This document shows positions 8,280 to 16,144 of a DNA stretch of 19,846 nt, piece after piece (the stretch's first letter is position 1; each line of letters opens with the position of its first letter). The stretch covers positions 23,437-43,282 of the forward strand of contig MU069571.1 in assembly GCA_002284615.2 (NCBI GenBank). Direction: 5' to 3'. The position numbers and the translations under genes were made by a program. The notes beneath the pieces are model-generated. The model was not told the origin of the DNA, ran no database searches, and saw only the letters and a program-made list of their open reading frames with translations. Source of the stretch: Dunaliella salina (taxonomy: Eukaryota > Chlorophyta > Chlorophyceae > Chlamydomonadales > Dunaliellaceae).

Positions 8280-8928
8280 CTGACCAGTCCACCTTGATCC
8301 CTCTTAGATCTCTGAACTTGACAGGAAAATCCACCTTGTAGAATCAAAATTCTGTCATGACAACCCATTCACCACTTTGGAAACTATATTGCTCAACATT
8401 CCAGACTCACCCCGCGGCCCAAGAGAACCAAACAGGAATCACAAAGTGACTCTGCACCTTACCTTGATTGGTGTGGCTAACACTACTTACGATGAATACA
8501 CAAACCCCTTATGAATCTGCGCCTTACCGAGCAAAAAAACGAATCAACAGTAAAACAGCTCAGTTGGCATTCCACAAAAATCGACATCCATCACCGACAC
8601 CAGACATGCTCTTCATTTCCAGGGATTACTGGGGGGTGTCACACCCAGAGTGTGCAGCAACAAGAATCTGCTGCAAGTTGGTTGAGTCGGTTTGCCGTTG
8701 TGATTGACCTTTGCATTCCACACAGCTGGGGCTGTGTTTACAGAAGTAAGTAGAGTTGTAACATGGCAAACTAGGACACTGTTTTGGCTGCGTCAGTTTC
8801 TCAGCCTGACAGGGGGGAGGGGGCGGTGCTGGGCGCGCGGTGGACAGCAGGAGAACTTCCTTGAAGGACCTTGAAGGAGAATACGAGCGTCCAGGAGCAT
8901 GGCGGACAACCCCCCAGATCCTCATTAG
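8280..8928 (+). pseudogene. Family C LINE C-terminus (nuclease-domain remnant)
   Basis: From 8320 one frame reads DRKIHLVESKFCHDNPFTTL and later NHKVTLHLTLIGVANTTYDE, stopping at 8512-8514. This is homologous to, but clearly diverged from, HVHLIEIKFCEDTRPEHQ and HPILLGVGGTIYTEHTL of family B, with the E-x-K of the PD-(D/E)xK motif preserved as E-S-K. About 40 bases earlier, tgaccagtccaccttgatc looks like a codon-shifted remnant of R-P-D-A-I-L-I. After 8511 the match moves to another frame. The element closes with ADNPPDPH and TAG (8902-8928), the same C-terminal residues (NPPDPH) that end the family B ORF. It is a frameshifted, 5'-truncated copy of a third related family. Confidence 0.65.
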
Positions 8929-8964
8929 CTCTGTTTCTGGCTTTACCTACCTGTCCTAAATCCC

Positions 8965-10731
8965 ATGCATGCCCACATGCCAGGTTTCAATAAACTGGAA
9001 CGCCTCCCATTTGACAAACAACACGTCTCCAAGCAGCCTAGTTATTCACACATGAGTATCCAAGGTACAGACTTGGTGCCCAGAAAATCCAGTACTCTCC
9101 TGACTCTTAAAGTTGCTGATTGGAGGACATGGGCATACACAGATGGCAGCTGCCTTGTCCATAACGGTAAGCAAGAAATTGGAGCAGGCGTCTACTGCCC
9201 GTCCACTGACAGCAAGAATTTTGTAGAATCAAATGGTGCCGGGATTACTAAAACCATCACAAGAGCTGAATTAGCAGCAATTGCTGCTGCTATCATCACC
9301 AAAAATGCAGATATTGCATCAGACAGCCTCACCTCTATCAATCAAATACGTAAACAGCTTCTCTATCCTGAAAGACATCTGAGGCATATCCAAGGAAACG
9401 TCCTTAAAATGATTTCAACGCTCATTAGAGACTTCCATACCAAAATTCGAATTTACAAAGTGAAGTCCCATGCTGGCATCGCTGGAAATGAATGTGCAAA
9501 TGCCATTGCAAAGCATCAGGCAAAGCAAGCCCAGAACTGTGTGGCAGACACCGAGATCCCTGGTGCAGGTCCTGGTGGAAATCCATTTACAAATATTTTC
9601 TGGTTAGCCAAGGAAGAAAGAGTACATGCTGCAGGCACATCTACGGGTCCACCACCCAGCCACAAGCTCACCTATCTCCCCAATCTCCAAGATGCTCTCA
9701 AATCCCACATGCATTCTAAACACAAGCTTGGATATGCCAATGCCAAAACAGGTTACTACTCTTATTATCAAAACCTATTACTGCAAGTAAATAAAAAAAT
9801 CAGCAATGCCTTCAGAAATATGCCCAACATCTCTGTACCCATGAAGCGTACCATCCTGCAGTACCGCACAGGCACCCTCTACAACCAAAAACATGCAGTG
9901 CGTTTCAAAAAGTCAACTGATCCATCTTGCCCCCTCCAAGGCTGCCATCATTTGGACAGCGCACTACACATGCTCTCAGGCTGCCAAAATCATATCATCT
10001 CCAACATGAGAACTGAACGCCATAACATTGCAGGCAGAATGATTACTAAAGCCCTCAGCAAATGCCCTGTAGGGGCAGGCCTGGTCTACACAGACATAGG
10101 GAGCAATTTTAAGCTTGCTCAACACAACCTCCAACTCCCTACACATGCCTCAAACAGAACTTTACCTGCTTACTTCTTCCCTCGTAACCTTCCAGAGAGG
10201 AAAAGACTCAACTCCAGTCGACCAGATGCTGTTTTGATCACCCCTTTTAATGCCAAACATACTTCTAACAATGTTTCTCCTACCCATTCCCATCACGCTT
10301 TGCGCAGCTACTCACGGAGGACCACCAGAACTAGTCGCATGAGGCAACCCCATGAACTTCGTGCAAATGAACGACATGTGCACCTAATAGAAATCAAGTT
10401 CTGTGAAGACACAAGGCCAGAGCATCAGTTGAACGCAGCAAAGCAGCAGCATGCAGACCTTCGTAAACTTATTAACGCTAAAGCTGTTACAATTCACCCT
10501 ATTCTCCTGGGTGTAGGTGGAACTATTTACACTGAGCATACCCTGAAGCAACTCATACATCTAGGATTGGATCAACAGCGTGCCACAAAGCTTGCTCAAC
10601 AACTTCATGCCCATTCTGTTCAATATGCCCACAAACTAGTCACCATCCGCCGCGCTATTGAAAATAAGAATACTTCCCACAGCCAGGCTCTAGAGCCAGG
10701 TGCTTCTAGTAACCCTCCAGACCCACATTAG
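8965..10731 (+). CDS. Family B (Dualen-like) LINE 3' half: RNase H, CCHC knuckle and restriction-like nuclease
   Basis: A single open frame of 588 codons runs to TAG at 10729-10731. Residues ~55-185 are an RNase H type I fold: YTDGS (D60), TRAELAA (E102), SDSLTS (D120) and KSHAGIAGNECANA (H169). The usual fourth aspartate (x-A-D) is N179. A C-x4-C-x7-H-x4-C knuckle follows (C322, C327, H335, C340), then ERHN (351-354). The last domain has RPDAVLI (D421) and IEIKFC (E476, K478), the signature of a PD-(D/E)xK nuclease as in early-branching RLE LINEs. RNase H and RLE together point to the Dualen/RandI clade. The RT and any APE domain are missing: a TAA lies in frame at 8956-8958 and homology starts near 8970. 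The first Met is therefore nominal and the element is 5'-truncated. The intact frame suggests recent insertion, but the fragment would not be autonomous. RNA-templated nicking and RNA removal are family knowledge, not shown here. Confidence 0.85.
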   Translation: MHAHMPGFNKLERLPFDKQHVSKQPSYSHMSIQGTDLVPRKSSTLLTLKVADWRTWAYTDGSCLVHNGKQEIGAGVYCPSTDSKNFVESNGAGITKTITRAELAAIAAAIITKNADIASDSLTSINQIRKQLLYPERHLRHIQGNVLKMISTLIRDFHTKIRIYKVKSHAGIAGNECANAIAKHQAKQAQNCVADTEIPGAGPGGNPFTNIFWLAKEERVHAAGTSTGPPPSHKLTYLPNLQDALKSHMHSKHKLGYANAKTGYYSYYQNLLLQVNKKISNAFRNMPNISVPMKRTILQYRTGTLYNQKHAVRFKKSTDPSCPLQGCHHLDSALHMLSGCQNHIISNMRTERHNIAGRMITKALSKCPVGAGLVYTDIGSNFKLAQHNLQLPTHASNRTLPAYFFPRNLPERKRLNSSRPDAVLITPFNAKHTSNNVSPTHSHHALRSYSRRTTRTSRMRQPHELRANERHVHLIEIKFCEDTRPEHQLNAAKQQHADLRKLINAKAVTIHPILLGVGGTIYTEHTLKQLIHLGLDQQRATKLAQQLHAHSVQYAHKLVTIRRAIENKNTSHSQALEPGASSNPPDPH

Positions 10732-10855
10732 CATTCTCTTATTCATACCTTGTGGTGAAGGGGGCACACGGCTTTTTTTTTGAGCCAATGTGTCACCTTC
10801 TCCTTAATTGATGTAGGGAGAGTTTCTCTGCCTACGTAGTTTTTCTTTTTCTTCT
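10732..10855 (+). other. 3' UTR of the family B LINE
   Basis: Bases after the stop match 5655-5785 (gtggtgaagg, a T run, gagccaat, ttgatgtagggagag, tctctgccta), ending in a pyrimidine-rich stretch. Similarity between the two copies fades at about 10855, which I take as the 3' end of the shared sequence. Confidence 0.7.
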
Positions 10856-11192
10856 GGCTCTCTCTCTCCTAGGCTAGTTGTGTCTTGTGTAGGTTTAGAG
10901 GGCTTTCTGGTGAGGCCTCTAGCTTTCCAGTTAGGGGACCTTCACTTAATGCATGGGGCCTCTGGCTTGCGTGGACTGCTCTTCTTCTTTCCTTTTTAGG
11001 CAATCAGGAATGCATATGAGTACTCAGTATAGAATAGTCCAACTTAGGAAGCAATGATTTAATCAGGCAAGCCTCATAAGGTTCATGCGCACAGCTCCTG
11101 GAACTCAACAATCAGTTGCCTCCGTTGGTTGCTTGGAGATTTGAATTGGCGCTCTCTGCTAGGGACTTTGGTCCTTTCCTCAATGCTAGCGG
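10856..11192. other. No gene seen
   Basis: This is mixed-composition sequence between the LINE 3' UTR and the 107-bp array. No long frame, RNA gene or repeat is recognised. Confidence 0.5.
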
Positions 11193-11619
11193 CCTGAAGG
11201 CAAGCGTAATTCTTTCCTTTCTTTCCTTTCTGCTTTGCCCACATGTAGGGAGTTAGAAAATGTGGAAAAATTTTGTGGGAAGACTGGCAACAAAAAGGGC
11301 CTAAAGGCAAGCGTAATTCTTTCCTTTCTTTCCTTTCTGTTTTGCCCACATGAAGGGGGTGAGAAAATATGTAATAATTTCGTGGGAAGATAGGCAACAA
11401 AAAGGGCCTAAAGGCAAGCGTAATTCCTTCGTTTCTTTCCTTTCTGCTTTGCCCACATGTAGGGAGTTAGAAATATGGGAAATTTTGTGGGAAGATAGGC
11501 AACAAAAAGGGTCTGAAGGCAAGCGCAATTCTTTCCTTTATTTCCTTTCTGTTCTGCCCACATATAGGGAGTGAGAAAATCTGGAAAAAAATTTTGTGGG
11601 AAGGTAGGCAACAAAAAGA
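11193..11619. repeat. Tandem array, four units of ~107 bp
   Basis: Units start with cctgaaggc or cctaaaggc at 11193, 11300, 11407 and tctgaaggc at 11512, giving periods of 107, 107 and 105. Each runs through a pyrimidine tract (ttctttcctttctttc), gcccacatgtaggg, a variable A-rich part, and gtgggaagataggcaacaaaaag. A degenerate fifth unit may continue at 11645-11680 (gcccactcgtcagcagtggg). Frames open across the array in both directions follow from the repeat and are not genes. Confidence 0.9.
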
Positions 11620-11930
11620 GCATGGCATCCACTTATACTGTCGTTTTTTGCCCACTCGTCAGCAGTGGGAAAATGCGAGGAGTGCATTCACTGCCTGTGT
11701 AGGTTGTTCACATTATGTTCCAGGTTCTGCTCCTTCTCTTCTTTTTTTTGCGTGAGGAATTTCATCATGTCACCTTTTTTAAACCCTCCTTCCTTCAGAC
11801 CATGCATCTTTAAATCCCCAAAAAAGGAAAGGAATGGCATGTGATTTCAGTACCAACAGCATTCAATGGCGCAATTGCTCCGGGAGCCAACAGAGCACAC
11901 TTCACAGTGTCCAAAACAAACAAAGACAAG
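11620..11930. other. No gene seen
   Basis: This is flank between two repeat arrays. It holds T-rich runs (cttcttttttttgcg, ccttttttaaaccc) and no supported coding or RNA feature. Confidence 0.45.
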
Positions 11931-12168
11931 CAGCGGCTTGCTTTCCTTTGTCACAAAGGAATACAAAAGCTGAGCCTGATCCAAATACCAGCATACGGTG
12001 GCTTGCCTTTCTCTGTCACAAAGAAATGCCAAATCTGAGGTGACTCACTGAATCAGACCTGGCACCAGGGCTCAACAGCCAGTGCCTGATCCAAATAAAC
12101 AGTGGCTTGCCTTAGGTGGCTTACTGAGTCAGACCTGGCACCAGGGCTCAACAGCCAATGCCTGATCC
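11930..12168. repeat. Irregular tandem array, ~76-bp partial units
   Basis: The best pair is 12039-12092 and 12115-12168, 54 bp each, differing at a few bases (ctga.tcagacctggcaccagg, then ctcaacagcc.gtgcctgatcc), at a 76-bp period. A second motif, gtggcttgcctt, occurs at 11999 and 12102, with a variant near 11932. Two repeat phrases are therefore interleaved. Confidence 0.75.
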
Positions 12169-12280
12169 TTGCCGCTGCCTTGGGATTGTACAAATGATGT
12201 TCGCTCCTCCGGTGTCTTGAAAAGGTACAAGGCGTACCCACCAAAGCCTGGAAACAAATATGTTGAGGTTTGTGATGCCT

Positions 12281-12303
12281 CACCTCCAATCTCCTTGGAG
12301 GTG
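12281..12303. repeat. Perfect 9-bp hairpin
   Basis: cacctccaa (12281-12289) and ttggaggtg (12295-12303) are exact reverse complements around a 5-base loop. No T-run follows, so it is not a recognisable terminator. Confidence 0.5.
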
Positions 12304-13306
12304 GCAATGTGGATGTGGCTTAGAATGTTGGATTGCTAGGCAAGCAATGCAGCGGGAGATCCAAGCAGTAAAATTGCACAATGCACACAACGATGACACT
12401 GTGCATGGCAAGAGGAACACATCGGAGAGCAGGAGTGCAGCACAAAAAATTTAAAGGCAGAGGAAGGGGAATTCACTGCAAAGCAAAATGTGTGTGCCTC
12501 TGGAACCATGGTGCAAGCTGACTCAAAAGAATTCCGATTCAATGGCTGGGACAGAACCACGATTCGGAAAAATATTAGATAATATTCCTTCCTAATAATG
12601 GCCCTTGGAGATGCACACAAGCTCCAATAAGGCATCACAGGCCCGTCAAGCTGTCTTTCAACATCTGCTGCAACTTTACGGAAAAGTGTGCGCCAACTTA
12701 GCTGTCCGGCATATTGACAGCGCTAACTTGCATCAATGTTTAGTTCAAAGAACCAGAAACCCTGCTTGTGGACAAACGAGACACACACAAACTCACAGTA
12801 AAGGCCACCGGTGGTCAATCTGGATTTTATGGACCCTAAGACGCTTGGACATGTTGCACTAATTATGGGGTTAGATGAAAGAGAGAGCTTTTCCACACAA
12901 GCAACTCACCTCCACCGCAGTACTTTTGTGCCAGGGCCCCATGGCTTTCCAAGGCTTGCATGCCTTCATCAAGCTGGACCTGGGGTTTGGCAATAGGGGA
13001 GGGTTGGGCAAGAAGGCGGGCAGAATAGGTGTGATTTGCATGCATCTGCTCAGGACTAAGCCACACAGTAAGGAGACTTTCCTGCTTGCTTGCTAGCTCT
13101 TGTATTAGATGTGCGCAGCCTCTGCATCAACTTTTCTTTTAACTTCTTCACTTTCTCTTTCCATTACACCTCAAGGAGCCCTCAAGCACCCTTCTCCCAA
13201 ACTCCAATTCCAACAGGGTCCTGCGATATCTCCTTTTTCATTCACTTGCCCTTTCCCTCAACGCTCCTGTGTCTGCTCTCCCTGCATCTGCTACTTCCCT
13301 TCTTGC
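12304..13306. other. No gene seen
   Basis: There is about 1 kb with only short frames of no recognisable character. The right part (13110-13300) becomes strongly pyrimidine-rich as it approaches the 76-bp array. Unrecognised exons cannot be excluded. Confidence 0.4.
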
Positions 13307-13686
13307 TGTCCTAAGTTCCTCCCTACATAAGCCCCGCCAGAACTTGTGCACACCCTAAGTGTACTTGTGCCTGCCCTCCTTCCATCCCAAAGCCCTCCCT
13401 CCACATGCCCTCCCTGCGACTGCGCACGCCCTTTGTGCACATGCGACTGCCCTCCTTCCATCCCAAAGCCCTCCCTCCACATGCCCTCCCTGCACCTGCC
13501 TGCGCCCTTTGTGCACTTGTGACTGCCTTCCCTCCATCCCAGAGCCCTCCCTGCACAAGCCCCATCAGCACGTGCAAACGCCCTTTGTGCCCCTGTGTCT
13601 GCCCTCCCTCCATCCCAAAGCCCTCCCTCCACATGCCCTGCCTGCCCTTGCGCACTCCCTTCGTGCGCTTGCGTCTGCCCTTTCCC
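13307..13686. repeat. 76-bp minisatellite, five units in exact register
   Basis: The marker catccc occurs at 13383, 13459, 13535 and 13611, each exactly 76 bp apart. A diverged first unit (tgtcctaag..) starts at 13307. Units read catcccaaagccctccctcc, acatgccc, gcgcaCGCCCTTTGTGC, then cttgtgactgccctccttc. There is no length change across five units, although bases vary. As 76 is not a multiple of three, translation moves to a new frame in each unit, which argues against coding use. Confidence 0.92.
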
Positions 13687-13709
13687 CCCTTTCCAGACTT
13701 GCTAGCCTT

Positions 13710-14065
13710 GTGGCCTAAAGCATGTTAGCCCAGGGATTGGGATCCCGGGTCCTGTGGGGCCTAAAGCAGTTAGCCTAAAGCAGTGGCCTCAGCAGTGGCC
13801 TCAAGGAGTGGCCTAAAGCATGTTAGCCCAGGGCTCTGGATCCCGGGTCCTGTGGGGCCTAAAGTAGTTAGCCTAAAGCAGTGGCCTAAAGGAGTGGCCT
13901 AAAGCATGTTAGCCCAGGGCTTTGGATCCCAGGTCCTGTGGGGCCTAAAGCAATTAGCCTAAAGCAGTGGCCTAAAGCAGTTAGCCTAAAGCAGTGGCCT
14001 AAAGCAGTGGCCTAAAGGAGTGGCCTAAAGCATGTTAGCCCAGGGCTCTGGGTCCTAGGGTCTTA
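13710..14065. repeat. Higher-order tandem array of a 12-13-bp unit
   Basis: The basic unit is gtggcctaaagca, with variants gttagcctaaagca and gtggcctaaagga. It is organised into larger blocks, each opening with gtggcctaaagcatgttagc then ccagggctctggatcc and gggtcctgtggggcctaaag. Blocks start at 13710, 13808, 13894 and 14020, with lengths of 98, 86 and 126 bp. The lengths differ because blocks carry different numbers of basic units. Confidence 0.9.
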
Positions 14066-14136
14066 TGCCATGCAGGCCCTTCAGGCATGCTTGCCGTGAG
14101 CTTCCAACTGTGCACATCGTGCACATCTTCTGCTGT

Positions 14137-14141
<5 letters not shown>

Positions 14142-14168
<27 letters not shown>
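14142..14168. repeat. (TGC)9 microsatellite
   Basis: Nine uninterrupted tgc triplets. The stretch is not within any supported coding sequence. Confidence 0.9.
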
Positions 14169-14171
14169 CTT

Positions 14172-14201
14172 GCCTTGCAAGGCATCATACATGCATGATG
14201 C
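14172..14201. repeat. Overlapping palindromes next to the triplet repeat
   Basis: gccttgcaaggc (14172-14183) is a perfect 12-bp palindrome. gcatcat (14182-14188) pairs with atgatgc (14195-14201) around acatgc. Two cruciform-capable sequences thus abut the (TGC)9 tract. Confidence 0.55.
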
Positions 14202-14806
14202 TGACAAACACCTGAAAGAAATGCCTCATTTTAAAGTTGCCAATCATGCTTGAAAAAGACAATGCTAAAACCATTGGCTGAATTCAAGCTCCTGCTCACT
14301 CGTGGTCCAAACACACCCAACCTCACGCGAAGTGGGGGTTGAAGCTGGTGAGAAAAATAAAAGAAAAGTCTATGCAGGGCCAGAGGCCGCGTGCATTGAG
14401 GGAGCGTTCCCTAACTAGCAAGCTAGCAGCTGCTGCTCATTTCACAGGGAGGACCATTATACCACAAACACTTCATTTCCTGCCAGGGCCTGGGCCTAGG
14501 CATCAATACAGGCCACCCTTGAGAGCATTTCATTGCATTGTGAAAGACATCAGCACTGCTTCATTTAGGCCTACACTCCACAACATCAATTCGCTTTGCA
14601 TGATTCAAGCCACTCCCACAGCGTTGGGAAAGAAAATAATCAAGGCAGAAGGGTCTGGGATGCTGCTCCTTGTGTCGATAGACAAGCTTTCTCTGCCACA
14701 TAACAAGCCCCTCCGCCACAAGAAAAGCTCGCTCTGCCACAAGGCCCTTGCCACAACACAAGCAGGAAAAGACAAGGCTGAAATGGGGCATACCACCTGC
14801 CCATAC
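14202..14806. other. Probable intron or intergenic sequence, no supported gene
   Basis: A plus-strand frame of 199 codons (14339-14938) is open here, but it lacks any recognisable family. It also overlaps, antisense, the better-supported exon at 14807-14929. On the minus strand this would be the intron downstream of that exon. Confidence 0.4.
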
Positions 14807-14929
14807 CTTGTAGCTCATGTTGATGGCATCCGCCAGTTTCTCCACGCTCTCCTGCCCTGGCATCACAGCCTGGCGCGCAGCAACGCCCGCTGCCTCTATC
14901 AAGCTCAAGTCCCGCTTCATATCCGTGAA
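14807..14929 (-). CDS. Probable internal exon of an unidentified host gene
   Basis: On the minus strand, a 123-nt segment (exactly 41 codons) is preceded by ..tcaaatcactgcag, a good 3' splice site. It is followed by gtatgggcag after ..CTACAAG, a good 5' splice site with AAG|GTATGG. In the phase fitting both ends it has no stop and reads FTDMKRDLSLIEAAGVAARQ, then AVMPGQESVEKLADAINMSYK. This is an amphipathic, charged, helix-forming sequence very unlike the repeats around it. Exon phase is 0-0. I do not recognise the protein family. Neighbouring exons should lie at higher coordinates (upstream) and lower coordinates (downstream); possible ones are at 15443-15506 and 15914-15949. It could be a coincidence of open frame and splice-like signals, but both boundaries and phase agree. 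Confidence 0.5.
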
Positions 14930-15525
14930 CTGCAGTGATTTGAAGCAGCATGCAGACAGGAGCCAAGCTGGGTGCTCAAACAAAGTGGAGTGCTGCAGCT
15001 GCTGCCACCTCTAACGTAAGTCTACGCCAAATCTGTGGAATCGGTACTTTGCAATGCCACGCAGAGGAGCCAAGCTGCGTGCTGCTTACAGCCTGACGCT
15101 TAGCAGCTCATGCTGCTATAGGAGCAGGGAGGCATGTTGTGTTCATGCCTCTGGTCATGTAAACCGCATTGCTCTGCAAAAGCGTGCACACATGCGCCTT
15201 GTTGGGTCCGGGCAAGCCAGCAGCGACCAAGCTCAACTCTATCTCGCGTTGAGCAATCACAATTACAGATTTTGCAAGCAGGCAAAAACAATTTCAATTT
15301 TCAGACGTGCAAAGTTCATGAATCTCAACCATGAACAAGTATAACCGTGAATGGTTCATGAGGTCCTAGCAAGATGGCCAGCATGCACTTGGAAATGGTA
15401 CTGAAGAAAGGCAGCAATATGAACACAGGCATCTATCCACACGCTCAAATGTAGGGGATCATGCTCTTTAATGAGGGGATTCAATTTGACCACTTGCTCC
15501 TTCAACCTTACGCTTAGGGTTGCAG
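14930..15525. other. Possible intronic sequence of a minus-strand gene
   Basis: No long frame is convincing. A minus-strand stretch at 15505-15443 reads LKEQVVKLNPLIKEHDPLHL, with protein-like composition and an AG just before it, but no good donor after it. It is a weak exon candidate. A strong GTAAGT (taacgtaagt at ~15013-15022) lies on the plus strand without a supporting exon. Confidence 0.3.
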
Positions 15526-15671
15526 CTCATATGCACATGCAGCAAACCTGCTCATAACATATTTCAAAGCCTGCGAGTGCTCTTACGCTCATATGCACAT
15601 GGAAGCTGAATAAATGAAGCTCATATGCACGGGAGCAAAACCTGCTCGTATATTTCAAAGCCTGCGAGTGC
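15526..15671. repeat. Local direct duplication, ~55 bp units
   Basis: 15526-15580 (ctcatatgcacatgc, then aaacctgctcataa, then catatttcaaagcctgcgag) is repeated at 15620-15671 with small indels, 94 bp apart. A third partial start, ctcatatgcacatgg, lies at 15588. Confidence 0.7.
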
Positions 15672-15913
15672 GCGGAGCAAGCCAGCTCAAAGCATATAAG
15701 ATGTACTTTACAGCAGCCTTGCGCTGCTCGCATGGATCTGCGTCTTGGTCACAACCATTTGCAAAAATTGCATTGGTTGTGCCCAATGCAAGGCTGATGT
15801 CCCTGAACCAAGAAGAGTACAATACAGAAATATCATTCAAGGTCTAGGGGAATAACAGTGTGCAGACAGGAATCTCGCTCACTGATGAATCCAAGGATCA
15901 CAGATTGCAGCAC

Positions 15914-15949
15914 CTTAATAGCTGGTGAAGCATGAAGCCATGCAACCAT
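15914..15949 (-). CDS. Possible 36-nt micro-exon (weak)
   Basis: On the minus strand a long pyrimidine run ending in ..ctgag precedes ATGGTTGCATGG, and the segment ends ..ATTAAG before gtgctg. The 36 nt encode MVAWLHASPAIK in one phase. The acceptor tract is very strong and the donor only average. It is reported because it lies upstream of the exon at 14807-14929 on the same strand, but it could be chance. Confidence 0.2.
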
Positions 15950-16046
15950 CTCAGAAAAAAAAAAAGGAAAAAGACAAGTGGGGGAAGCGTCTCAAGCGAC
16001 ACTGAAAGTTGGCAAAGCCAGTCTCTCATGACACAGGGGCGGCATT

Positions 16047-16057
16047 GATGATGATGG

Positions 16058-16094
<37 letters not shown>
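16047..16094. repeat. (GAT)16 microsatellite with one GGT interruption
   Basis: There are sixteen triplets with a single ggt at 16056-16058. Frames through it read as poly-Met or poly-His and are artefacts. Confidence 0.9.
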
Positions 16095-16095
<1 letters not shown>

Positions 16096-16130
16096 TGCAG
16101 TGCATGGGGCATCAACAGACCATTCTGCAG

Positions 16131-16144
16131 CAGAGCATGCTCTG
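16131..16144. repeat. Perfect 14-bp palindrome
   Basis: cagagcatgctctg equals its own reverse complement. It may be a protein-binding site or chance; there is no context to decide. Confidence 0.5.

Noticed and set aside
11193..11619. CRISPR-like array
   Set aside because: Whole 107-bp units repeat with no constant-repeat and variable-spacer pattern, and the sequence is eukaryotic.
12281..12303. Transcription terminator
   Set aside because: The hairpin is perfect but has no T-run, and there is no gene upstream.
12605..13096. Short plus-strand frames as genes
   Set aside because: They are below 90 codons, with no motif, no recognisable splice context and unremarkable composition.
13291..13655. 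Glycine-rich minus-strand proteins of about 110 codons
   Set aside because: They are translations of the 76-bp minisatellite. All three frames are open and the repeat shifts frame every unit.
14339..14938. Plus-strand ORF of 199 codons
   Set aside because: It has no domain or periodic structure and overlaps the better-supported minus-strand exon at 14807-14929.
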